From: an uncultured Paraglaciecola sp.
GTDB lineage: Bacteria > Pseudomonadota > Gammaproteobacteria > Enterobacterales > Alteromonadaceae
Assembly: GCA_905479025.1 (NCBI GenBank)
Contig: CAJQKX010000172.1
Coordinates: 1-5,489 of the forward strand
Direction: 5' to 3'
Length of the DNA stretch: 5,489 nucleotides
Shown one piece after another: positions 1 to 5,489 of the stretch (positions are counted from its first letter, which is position 1; each line of letters begins with the position of its first letter). The translations under genes and the position numbers were made by a program. The notes beneath the pieces were generated by a model. That model saw nothing but the letters and a program-made list of their open reading frames with translations, ran no database searches and was not told the origin of the DNA.

Positions 1-125
1 CAGCCCGTTACCGCGATAAAGTATTAGCGCCCGGTGGCAGCAAAGACGCTGCTGATTTAGTGGCCGACTTTTTAGGTCGTCCTTTTAATTACGATGCATT
101 TATTGAGCAGCTTAATGCCGAATAA
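1..125 (+). CDS. M3-family zinc oligopeptidase (thimet-oligopeptidase-like), C-terminal end only
   Basis: This is the 3' end of a gene entering from the left. The reading frame begins at base 3 and stops with TAA at 123-125, leaving 40 codons. The tail starts ARYRDKVLAPGGSKDAAD, continues with FLGRPFNYDAF and ends QLNAE. The pattern 'YRD.VL.PGGS..A..L...FLGRP...DAF' is the typical C-terminus of M3A metallopeptidases (thimet oligopeptidase, neurolysin, oligopeptidase A/PrlC). The HExxH zinc site lies upstream, outside the window. The family cleaves short peptides of up to roughly 20 residues. The 'PGGSKDAADLV' wording looks more like the thimet/Dcp-like branch than E. coli PrlC, but that is a judgement from memory. 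Its stop codon lies 22 bases before oppA1 on the same strand, so it is probably in the same operon. Cellular location cannot be judged without the N-terminus. Confidence 0.85.
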   Translation, partial: ARYRDKVLAPGGSKDAADLVADFLGRPFNYDAFIEQLNAE

Positions 126-133
126 ACACCTTC

Positions 134-137
134 AGGA
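134..137 (+). promoter_or_regulatory. Ribosome binding site of oppA1
   Basis: AGGA lies 10 bases before the ATG at 148. It supports that start over two upstream in-frame ATGs at 94 and 118, both of which lie inside the preceding peptidase gene. The 148 start also puts a basic n-region (MRK) directly in front of the hydrophobic signal segment. Confidence 0.7.
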
Positions 138-147
138 TACACACCTA

Positions 148-1767
148 ATGCGTAAAGCCCTTTATCTATTTGCATTGCTCACACTTATTGCATGCAGCAG
201 CGATCATCAGTTAAACGATAGAATCTATAATGGTCAGGTATTACATATAGGTAACGGTACAGAACCTCAAGATCTCGACCCTCATACAGTGACAGGCGTG
301 CCAGAATTAAAATTGAACATGGCGTTATTTGAAGGGCTTTTGGCAAGACACCCAGAAAGCTTAGAACTTATTCCTGCTATTGCTAAATCATGGCACCATA
401 ATGACAGCGAAAATAGCTATACCTTTCACTTAAGAAATAACGCCAAATGGTCAAATGGCGACCCACTTACCGCAAACGATTTTGTCTATTCTTGGCGACG
501 ATTAATGCACCCTTTACTGGGCAATGAATACGCCACTAATAACTATGCCATCGTCAATGCCGAGGCTTACCATAAAAACGAAATTATTGATTTTGAGCAG
601 GTCGGCATCAAAGCGCTAAACGACTACACTTTAGAGTTTGTTTTACGCGAAAAAAATCCAATGTTTTTACAAGCCATGGCCGATCGAAACACTTTTCCTG
701 TTCATCAAGCAACCATAGAAGCTCACGGAAAGATGACCGATCGAGGAACCCGGTGGACTCGGCCAGAAAATATTGTCTCCAACGGACCATTTAAATTATT
801 AAAATGGGAACCGAACAATATTATTACTATGGTAAAGAACCCTAATTACTGGGATCGTGATAAAGTATTGCTTAATGCAATGCACTTCTACCCTATCGAA
901 AATTTGTCCACAGAAGAACGGATGTTTAGAACCGGACGCTTACAGCTAACAACAACCGGCTATATTCCAACAGACAAAATCAAGATTTACCAAGAGGAGT
1001 ATCCAGATAAAATCACCATTACGCCAATTTACGCTACGTATTTTTATTTAATTAATACTGAGAAAAAACCCTTCGACGATGTGCGTATTAGAAAAGCACT
1101 TGCCCTATCTATCGACAGGCAAAGCATTGTTGATAATGTAATAAAAGGAGGGCAAAAGCCGGCATATTCTCTTAACCCACCCGATCCAAATGGTTACTTA
1201 CCCGCTTCAGGTGTTGGTTACGATACAGAAAAAGCTAAACAATTATTGGCAGAGGCCGGCTATCCCAATGGCGAAGGGTTCCCTTCTTTTGAGATCCTCT
1301 ACAACACGGTTGAACACCATCGAAAAATTGCACTCACCATTCAACAAATGTGGAAAAACACACTGGGGATTGATGCCACGCTCACTAATCAAGAATGGAA
1401 AGTGTATCTCAACACAAGGAAAGAAAAGCAATACAGCATTGCTCGAGCAGGCTCGGTCGGTTCGTTTAATGACCCCGTCGATTTCTTAGACACTTATACT
1501 AGTGAAAGCGGTATGAATGATACCGGCTGGTCAAATAGCCGATTCGACCAACTTATCAACCAGGCATCTCAAATAAAAAACAAAGAAGAGCGGTTTAGCT
1601 TATTTCAAGAAGCTGAAAAAATTCTCACTGACGAAGTACCGTTAATACCAATTTATTACTACACAAAAATAAAATTAAAATCGCCAAAAGTTATGGGCTG
1701 GCATGAAAATCTGCTAGACCACCCATACTATAAAGGCGTATACATTCAAACCGACACTAACCCATAA
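148..1767 (+). CDS. oppA: OppA-type peptide-binding lipoprotein, first paralogue
   Basis: Extracytoplasmic solute-binding protein (SBP_bac_5 family) of an oligopeptide ABC importer; 539 aa from ATG 148, close to E. coli OppA (543 aa). Residues 1-15 form a signal peptide with lipobox L-I-A-C, so Cys16 should be lipidated. Family blocks appear in order: TEPQDLDPH (38-46), LFEGLL (60-65), WSNGDP (101-106), DFVYSW (111-116), SNGPF (211-215), NPNYW (231-235), the PAYS loop (338-341), LAEAGYPNG (367-375) and NQEWKVYL (414-421). By alignment from memory, E. coli R404, R413 and H371, which contact peptide or its C-terminus, match R424, R433 and H391. E. coli W416 and D419 are replaced by Ser436 and Ser439, and the Glu of 'TYYYEIN' by Leu301. 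The loss of the Asp that anchors the peptide alpha-amine suggests altered ligand choice. The gene is followed 17 bases later by its paralogue. An MppA- or Dpp-like specificity cannot be excluded. Confidence 0.9.
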   Translation: MRKALYLFALLTLIACSSDHQLNDRIYNGQVLHIGNGTEPQDLDPHTVTGVPELKLNMALFEGLLARHPESLELIPAIAKSWHHNDSENSYTFHLRNNAKWSNGDPLTANDFVYSWRRLMHPLLGNEYATNNYAIVNAEAYHKNEIIDFEQVGIKALNDYTLEFVLREKNPMFLQAMADRNTFPVHQATIEAHGKMTDRGTRWTRPENIVSNGPFKLLKWEPNNIITMVKNPNYWDRDKVLLNAMHFYPIENLSTEERMFRTGRLQLTTTGYIPTDKIKIYQEEYPDKITITPIYATYFYLINTEKKPFDDVRIRKALALSIDRQSIVDNVIKGGQKPAYSLNPPDPNGYLPASGVGYDTEKAKQLLAEAGYPNGEGFPSFEILYNTVEHHRKIALTIQQMWKNTLGIDATLTNQEWKVYLNTRKEKQYSIARAGSVGSFNDPVDFLDTYTSESGMNDTGWSNSRFDQLINQASQIKNKEERFSLFQEAEKILTDEVPLIPIYYYTKIKLKSPKVMGWHENLLDHPYYKGVYIQTDTNP

Positions 1768-1784
1768 GCGGCTATCCATCAAAA

Positions 1785-3446
1785 ATGAATATATTGATAA
1801 ACTCAAGAAAATTAGCTCTTATTGTATTGTCACTTTGTGTCATCCAACTCGGCTGCGGCGACCATCAAAACAATGTCAGTCGAGGCCTCGAAGAACAAAT
1901 TTTATTTATTAACAATTCTTCAGAGCCACAAGATATAGACCCCCACATAACAACAGGCTCACCTGAAAGCTATATCATCACATCACTATTTGAAGGGCTC
2001 GTTAGAAAAAACCCGCAGACATTACAGATTGAACCGGCGATGGCGGAAACATGGAAAGTTAACGATAGCGCAACAAAATTCATTTTTCATATTCGTAAAA
2101 ATGCACGCTGGTCAAACGGTGACCCAATCACTGCCGAAGACTTTGTTGTTTCTTGGCAGCGGATACTCTCGCCAAAATTAGCGGCAGAATACGCTTATGT
2201 TTTATATGTAATAAATAATGCTGAAGCGTATAACACTGGAAAAATTAATGACTTTAGCCAAGTCGGTGTGAAAGCCATAGATACCCATATACTTGAAGTC
2301 AATCTCAACAAACCTACGCCGTATTTTCTGCAACAACTTGACCACCACAGCACTTACCCTGTTAACGCTCGCGTTATTCGCCAGCACGCTGAGCTTGATG
2401 AGCGCGGATCACGATGGACAAGAGCTGAAAATTTTGTGGGGAATGGCCCCTTTACACTTAAAGAATGGCTGCCGAACCAGCGACTAATCGTTGAAAAAAA
2501 CCCAAACTACTGGGAAGCTAACAAAGTCATCCTTAATGAAATTCACTACCTACCCATTGACGACAAACTTACCGAAGAGCGTATGTACCGCACCGGCCAA
2601 ATCCATATGACAATGGACGGTAGGATACTGACAGAAAAAATCGCTTACTACCAAGAGAAAAAACCCGAGCATATTTCGATTGCCCCCTATCTCGGCACCT
2701 ATTACTATGAGTTTAACACCACCATCAAACCGTTTGATAATAAGCAAGTAAGACGCGCGTTATCAATGGCGATTGATAAACAATTAATCTGTAGTAGCCT
2801 AGTCAAGGGCGGCCAATTACCAGCCTATAGCTTTACTCCCCCTGGCACTGCGGGCTATTCACCCAACATAAAAATGCCATTTGATCCACTAGCTGCAAAA
2901 GCATTACTTGCCGAAGCAGGCTACCCAAACGGCAATGGATTCCCCAGCGCTGAACTGATATTCAACACCAGCGAAAACCATCGAAAAGTGGCACTTGCGA
3001 TTCAACAAATGTGGAAAAAACATCTAGGCATTGATATAACGCTCATCAATCAAGAATGGAAAGTCTACCTTGATAACAGAGACAATAAAAATTACGCTAT
3101 CGCACGAGCCGGATGGCTAGGTGACTACCTCGATCCAAACACCTTCTTAGAAATCTTTCTCAGCGATAGCGGTAATAATCGTACAGGTTGGAGTAATTCG
3201 GAATACGATACGCTTATAAACCGAGCAAATTCAACACTCGATACAAACGTTAGGTATGACTTTTTCCAACAAGCTGAAGCAATTTTGATTGATTCAGCGC
3301 CAATAGCGCCCATTTACATCGAAAGTAGCGTCAGACTCATTCATCCAACTGTCAAAGGCGTTTACACTAACAATTTAGCGTACTATCCTTTCCGCCATGT
3401 TTATCTTGAGTCGGCTAACGATATGCTGTCGATACAAGAGAATTAG
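1785..3446 (+). CDS. oppA: OppA-type peptide-binding lipoprotein, second paralogue
   Basis: Second solute-binding protein of the SBP_bac_5 family, 553 aa, similar to the preceding gene along its whole length. The N-terminus (Arg8-Lys9, then a hydrophobic run over 10-20) is a signal peptide ending I-Q-L-G-Cys24. Cys24 is probably lipidated, although Gln at -3 departs from the usual lipobox. Family blocks: SEPQDIDPH (46-54), LFEGLV (68-73), WSNGDP (109-114), NGPF (220-223), NPNYW (239-243), TYYYEF (305-310), PAYSFTPP (346-353), LAEAGYPNG (375-383) and NQEWKVYL (422-429). The ligand stretch ARAGWLGDY (440-448) keeps Trp444 and Asp447, matching E. coli W416 and D419; R432, R441 and H399 match R404, R413 and H371. 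This is therefore the more canonical free-N-terminus oligopeptide binder of the pair. The start is the first ATG after oppA1. No clear Shine-Dalgarno precedes it, so translational coupling to oppA1 is likely. The C-terminus runs about 13 residues past the 'VYLES' end. Confidence 0.9.
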   Translation: MNILINSRKLALIVLSLCVIQLGCGDHQNNVSRGLEEQILFINNSSEPQDIDPHITTGSPESYIITSLFEGLVRKNPQTLQIEPAMAETWKVNDSATKFIFHIRKNARWSNGDPITAEDFVVSWQRILSPKLAAEYAYVLYVINNAEAYNTGKINDFSQVGVKAIDTHILEVNLNKPTPYFLQQLDHHSTYPVNARVIRQHAELDERGSRWTRAENFVGNGPFTLKEWLPNQRLIVEKNPNYWEANKVILNEIHYLPIDDKLTEERMYRTGQIHMTMDGRILTEKIAYYQEKKPEHISIAPYLGTYYYEFNTTIKPFDNKQVRRALSMAIDKQLICSSLVKGGQLPAYSFTPPGTAGYSPNIKMPFDPLAAKALLAEAGYPNGNGFPSAELIFNTSENHRKVALAIQQMWKKHLGIDITLINQEWKVYLDNRDNKNYAIARAGWLGDYLDPNTFLEIFLSDSGNNRTGWSNSEYDTLINRANSTLDTNVRYDFFQQAEAILIDSAPIAPIYIESSVRLIHPTVKGVYTNNLAYYPFRHVYLESANDMLSIQEN

Positions 3447-3460
3447 GTGTTCAACCTGAT
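3442..3460 (+). promoter_or_regulatory. Potential hairpin at the oppA2 stop codon
   Basis: ATTAGGT (3442-3448) can pair with ACCTGAT (3454-3460) around a 5-base loop GTTCA. This gives a 7-bp stem with one G-U wobble, and the TAG stop of oppA2 lies within the 5' arm. No T-run follows, so it is not a standard rho-independent terminator. Hairpins between oppA and oppB can protect the upstream message or limit downstream expression, so that binding protein exceeds permease. That role is inferred here from position only. Confidence 0.4.
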
Positions 3461-3470
3461 ACACGTAGAT

Positions 3471-3490
3471 GGCTATTTATATGAATAGTT
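3471..3490 (+). promoter_or_regulatory. Second, weak hairpin in the oppA2-oppB gap
   Basis: GGCTATTT (3471-3478) can pair with GAATAGTT (3483-3490) around the loop ATAT. Five pairs are Watson-Crick and three are G-U wobbles, so the structure is weak. An AT-rich tract without a T-run follows. With the hairpin at 3442-3460 it occupies most of the only gap in the operon longer than 25 bases. No convincing -35/-10 pair is seen in this gap. Confidence 0.25.
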
Positions 3491-3522
3491 ATAAAAACAG
3501 GTCACCATCAAAGTAGAGCAAT

Positions 3523-4446
3523 ATGACTAAATTGATTTTTTATCGAATTTTACAGACCATCCCTGTATTACTCCTTGTAACCACCATGACCTTCACACTC
3601 GTTCATATGGCTCCAGGCGGTCCCTTCGACTCAGAAAAAAAGATTTCGCCTGAAATTTTAAAAAATTTAAACGAACGCTACAACTTAAACGCTCCCCTTC
3701 ACGAACAATACTTTGATTATTTATCCAATGTAATTCGTGGCGACTTTGGCCCTTCATTTAAATACGTTAATCGCTCCGTCACTGAGTTGATTTATAGTGG
3801 TTTACCGGTCACTTTTGAACTAGCTTTTTATGCCATTTTAGTCGCGCTAACAATAGGCATTAGCGCAGGCTTAATTGCCGCCATGAAACCAAACAGCAAA
3901 CAAGATTACATACCTATGTCTATTGCCATGGTGGGCATATGTATTCCCTCTTTTTTGTTAGGGCCATTGTTAGTTTTAGTGTTTGGCATTTGGCTGGAGT
4001 GGCTACCTGTTTCTGGCTGGGGCTATTTTCCCGGTGATAAAATACTGCCCGCCATTACGCTTGGAGCGGCTTATGCCGCTTATATTGCAAGACTAACGCG
4101 TGGTGGAATGCTTGAGATTTTATCGCAAGATTTTATTCGCACAGCACGTGCTAAAGGATTATCTGAACGCGCAATTATTATTAAACATGGGCTTAAAGGT
4201 GGCTTATTACCGGTCGTCTCTTTTTTAGGACCTGCACTAGCAGGGCTACTCTCGGGTTCTTTTGTGGTAGAAACTATATTCCAAATTCCAGGCTTAGGTC
4301 GGTTTTATGTGCAAGCCGCCTTTAATCGTGATTACACAATGATTTTAGGAACAACCATTTTTTTCGCATCATTGATTATTGTTTTTAATTTATTAGCCGA
4401 CATTTTAGCTGCTGCACTCAATCCAAAAACAAGTGTGGAGCGCTAA
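3523..4446 (+). CDS. oppB: Oligopeptide ABC transporter permease OppB
   Basis: Inner-membrane permease that forms the peptide channel with OppC; 307 aa against 306 in E. coli OppB, to which it aligns end to end. The N-terminus has a first membrane helix (about 10-30) followed by the OppB hallmark HMAPGGPF (28-35). The periplasmic segment contains YNLNAPLHEQYFDYL (53-67) and GDFGPSFKY (73-81), nearly the same wording as E. coli. Five further membrane helices lie at about 97-120, 131-160, 175-192, 228-252 and 274-300. The cytoplasmic coupling loop FIRTARAKGL (204-213) through P230 is the EAA-type motif that docks on the ATPases. ETIFQIPGLGR (250-260) and FNRDY (267-271) are also family signatures. 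The ATG at 3523 has only a weak AGAG (3515-3518) upstream. The gene is 2 bases before oppC. DppB is the main alternative, but the length and the GDFGPSFKY segment favour OppB. Confidence 0.93.
   Translation: MTKLIFYRILQTIPVLLLVTTMTFTLVHMAPGGPFDSEKKISPEILKNLNERYNLNAPLHEQYFDYLSNVIRGDFGPSFKYVNRSVTELIYSGLPVTFELAFYAILVALTIGISAGLIAAMKPNSKQDYIPMSIAMVGICIPSFLLGPLLVLVFGIWLEWLPVSGWGYFPGDKILPAITLGAAYAAYIARLTRGGMLEILSQDFIRTARAKGLSERAIIIKHGLKGGLLPVVSFLGPALAGLLSGSFVVETIFQIPGLGRFYVQAAFNRDYTMILGTTIFFASLIIVFNLLADILAAALNPKTSVER
4437..4440 (+). promoter_or_regulatory. Ribosome binding site of oppC
   Basis: GGAG lies inside the last codons of oppB, 8 bases before the ATG at 4449. It fixes the oppC start ahead of the internal Met14 and points to coupled translation of the two permease subunits. 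Confidence 0.75.
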
Positions 4447-4448
4447 TT

Positions 4449-5342
4449 ATGACCTCAATTATTGAACCGGAACTCACGAAAAAAACAATGCAAGAAGGTC
4501 GTTCACTTTGGACCGACGCCTATGCTCGACTTAGCAAAAACAAGCTTGCCATGATGGGCCTGTATATACTTATTTTTATGGCCTTCATCTCACTACTGAC
4601 ACCATGGATTGCACCCTATAGTTATGAAGTGCAAAACTTATCATTAGGCGCATCACCACCTTCACTTGAACACTGGATGGGTACGGATGTTCTTGGCCGA
4701 GATCTGTTAACACGCCTGATGTACGGCGGCAGAGTATCCTTAATGGTTGGTTTTATCGCAACACTGGTAGCACTTATTATAGGCGTGTTATGGGGCACAA
4801 CTGCTGGCTATCTTGGTGGCAAAACAGATGCCTTTATGATGCGCATAGTAGATATCTTATACGCCCTACCCTTTGTGATATTTATCATTCTACTCATGGT
4901 TGTTTTTGGGCGAAGTGTTTTTTTATTATTTTTAGCTATAGGCTGTGTTGAGTGGTTAACCATGGCCCGAATCGTTCGTGGACAAACCTTAACATTACGC
5001 AAGCAAGATTTTGTTGCTGCGGCAATAGTCGTAGGATTATCACCAATACAAATTATAGTTCGTCATATTATCCCTAATGTGATTGGCCCTATTATTGTTT
5101 ATGTCACACTAACCATTCCCAGCGTAATGTTGCTAGAAGCGTTTTTAAGCTTTCTAGGCTTGGGGATACAGCCACCGCAAAGCTCATGGGGATTACTCAT
5201 CTCTCATGGTGTTGAAACAATGGAAGAATACCCATGGTTATTGATTTTCCCTGGATTAGCACTATCCATAACATTATTTTCTCTAAACTTTCTCGGTGAC
5301 GGTCTTCGTGACGCACTCGACCCAAGATCCTCTAAAGACTAA
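4449..5342 (+). CDS. oppC: Oligopeptide ABC transporter permease OppC
   Basis: Second channel subunit of the importer, in the inner membrane; 297 aa against 302 in E. coli OppC. A short cytoplasmic N-terminus (the OppC_N region, with [16 protein letters not shown] at 19-34) leads into the first helix (about 35-56). It is followed by the conserved periplasmic [13 protein letters not shown] (78-90). Further helices lie at about 94-118, 136-172 (a hydrophobic stretch that may hold two), 208-232 and 262-284. Family wording includes GYLGGK (120-125), [10 protein letters not shown] (172-181), RHIIPN (205-210), AFLSFLGLG (231-239) and the C-terminal [13 protein letters not shown] (281-293). The ATPase-docking loop reads FVAAAIVVG (188-196), so the Glu of the EAA motif, present as FIEAAQVGG in E. 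coli OppC, is Ala190 here. The gene starts 2 bases after oppB and ends 5 bases before oppD, consistent with stoichiometric, coupled expression. Confidence 0.94.
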   Translation: MTSIIEPELTKKTMQEGRSLWTDAYARLSKNKLAMMGLYILIFMAFISLLTPWIAPYSYEVQNLSLGASPPSLEHWMGTDVLGRDLLTRLMYGGRVSLMVGFIATLVALIIGVLWGTTAGYLGGKTDAFMMRIVDILYALPFVIFIILLMVVFGRSVFLLFLAIGCVEWLTMARIVRGQTLTLRKQDFVAAAIVVGLSPIQIIVRHIIPNVIGPIIVYVTLTIPSVMLLEAFLSFLGLGIQPPQSSWGLLISHGVETMEEYPWLLIFPGLALSITLFSLNFLGDGLRDALDPRSSKD

Positions 5343-5347
5343 CCCTT

Positions 5348-5489
5348 ATGAGTTTACTGCACGTTAATCATTTATCCATTGATTTCACCACACGTGACGG
5401 CACCGTAAGCGCTGTTAGTGATGTCTCATTCCATGTCGACCAAGGCGAAACCTTAGGCATTGTCGGCGAATCCGGCTCGGGGAAATCAG
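5348..5489 (+). CDS. oppD: Oligopeptide ABC transporter ATPase OppD, N-terminal fragment
   Basis: Start of the peptide-importer ATPase; 47 complete codons are present before the window ends. It opens [13 protein letters not shown], continues through [12 protein letters not shown], and reaches [15 protein letters not shown]. The Walker A motif is G40-E-S-G-S-G-K46-S47, and Phe13 is the likely aromatic A-loop residue that stacks on adenine. The wording closely matches E. coli OppD (DGDVTAV..., then the same [15 protein letters not shown]). Walker B, the signature motif and the C-terminal peptide-transporter domain, which in OppD-type proteins carries Fe-S-ligating cysteines, lie outside the window. 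The ATG follows the oppC stop by 5 bases with no strong Shine-Dalgarno, so translation is probably coupled to oppC. DppD-type ATPases look alike over this stretch; the OppD call rests largely on the oppB-oppC context. Confidence 0.9.
   Translation, partial: MSLLHVNHLSIDFTTRDGTVSAVSDVSFHVDQGETLGIVGESGSGKS

Noticed and set aside
94..147. Earlier in-frame starts for oppA1 (ATG at 94 and 118)
   Set aside because: They overlap the peptidase gene and would put a polar stretch before the signal peptide. ATG 148 has AGGA 10 bases upstream and begins a standard MRK signal sequence.
608..790. Antisense ORF of 60 codons inside oppA1
   Set aside because: It lies opposite a well-conserved coding region, has no recognisable domain or start context, and fits a chance shadow frame.
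1190..1489. 99-codon + strand ORF in another frame of oppA1
   Set aside because: It is fully inside oppA1, whose frame carries clear family motifs; the alternative translation is low in recognisable content.
2202..2747. Antisense and alternate-frame ORFs inside oppA2
   Set aside because: All overlap the conserved solute-binding-protein frame and show no domain.
3442..3490. Rho-independent terminator after oppA2
   Set aside because: The stems are short or wobble-rich, and neither is followed by a run of T; oppB also follows in the same operon.
3447..3522. Internal promoter before oppB (TATAAA at 3490-3495)
   Set aside because: The hexamer at the right upstream distance (AGATGG, 3467-3472) does not resemble a -35 box, and AT-rich sequence gives such -10 matches by chance.
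4808..5002. Antisense ORF of 64 codons inside oppC
   Set aside because: It is opposite membrane helices with strong OppC similarity; a basic, motif-free translation is expected from the reverse strand.
3523..5489. Dipeptide (Dpp) or nickel (Nik) importer instead of Opp
   Set aside because: The OppB segment GDFGPSFKY, the protein lengths and the OppA-like binding proteins match the oligopeptide branch better. Substrate identity remains unproven.

Overview
The window lies inside a bacterial oligopeptide-uptake operon, with every gene on the + strand. It holds, in order: the last 40 codons of an M3-family (thimet-oligopeptidase-like) zinc peptidase; two tandem OppA-type peptide-binding lipoproteins; the permeases OppB and OppC; and the first 47 codons of the ATPase OppD, which runs off the right edge. 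OppB, OppC and the OppD fragment resemble their enterobacterial counterparts closely in order, length and motif content. With the moderately AT-rich composition and the Gram-negative-style operon, this suggests a gammaproteobacterium, perhaps an environmental or marine one. The genus cannot be named from this sequence alone.

Layout: peptidase end (1-125); a 22-base gap carrying an AGGA ribosome binding site; oppA1 (148-1767); a 17-base gap; oppA2 (1785-3446); a 76-base gap (3447-3522) with two potential hairpins, the first of which begins at the oppA2 stop codon; oppB (3523-4446); a 2-base gap; oppC (4449-5342); a 5-base gap; oppD (5348 to the edge). Coding density is very high. No convincing promoter or rho-independent terminator is visible, so the genes are probably co-transcribed from a promoter left of the window.

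How the parts fit: the two binding proteins would capture peptides in the periplasm and deliver them to one shared OppB-OppC channel, powered by OppD and presumably an OppF beyond the edge. The M3 peptidase would hydrolyse short peptides, either before or after uptake. The most interesting feature is the divergence of the binding-protein pair. OppA2 keeps the Trp and Asp of the E. coli OppA 'ARADWCADY' stretch, where the Asp pairs with the peptide alpha-amine. OppA1 has Ser at both positions and also has Leu for a Glu in the 'TYYYEIN' stretch. This suggests a split in ligand specificity. I see no mobile element, CRISPR array, RNA gene or wholly novel system here.
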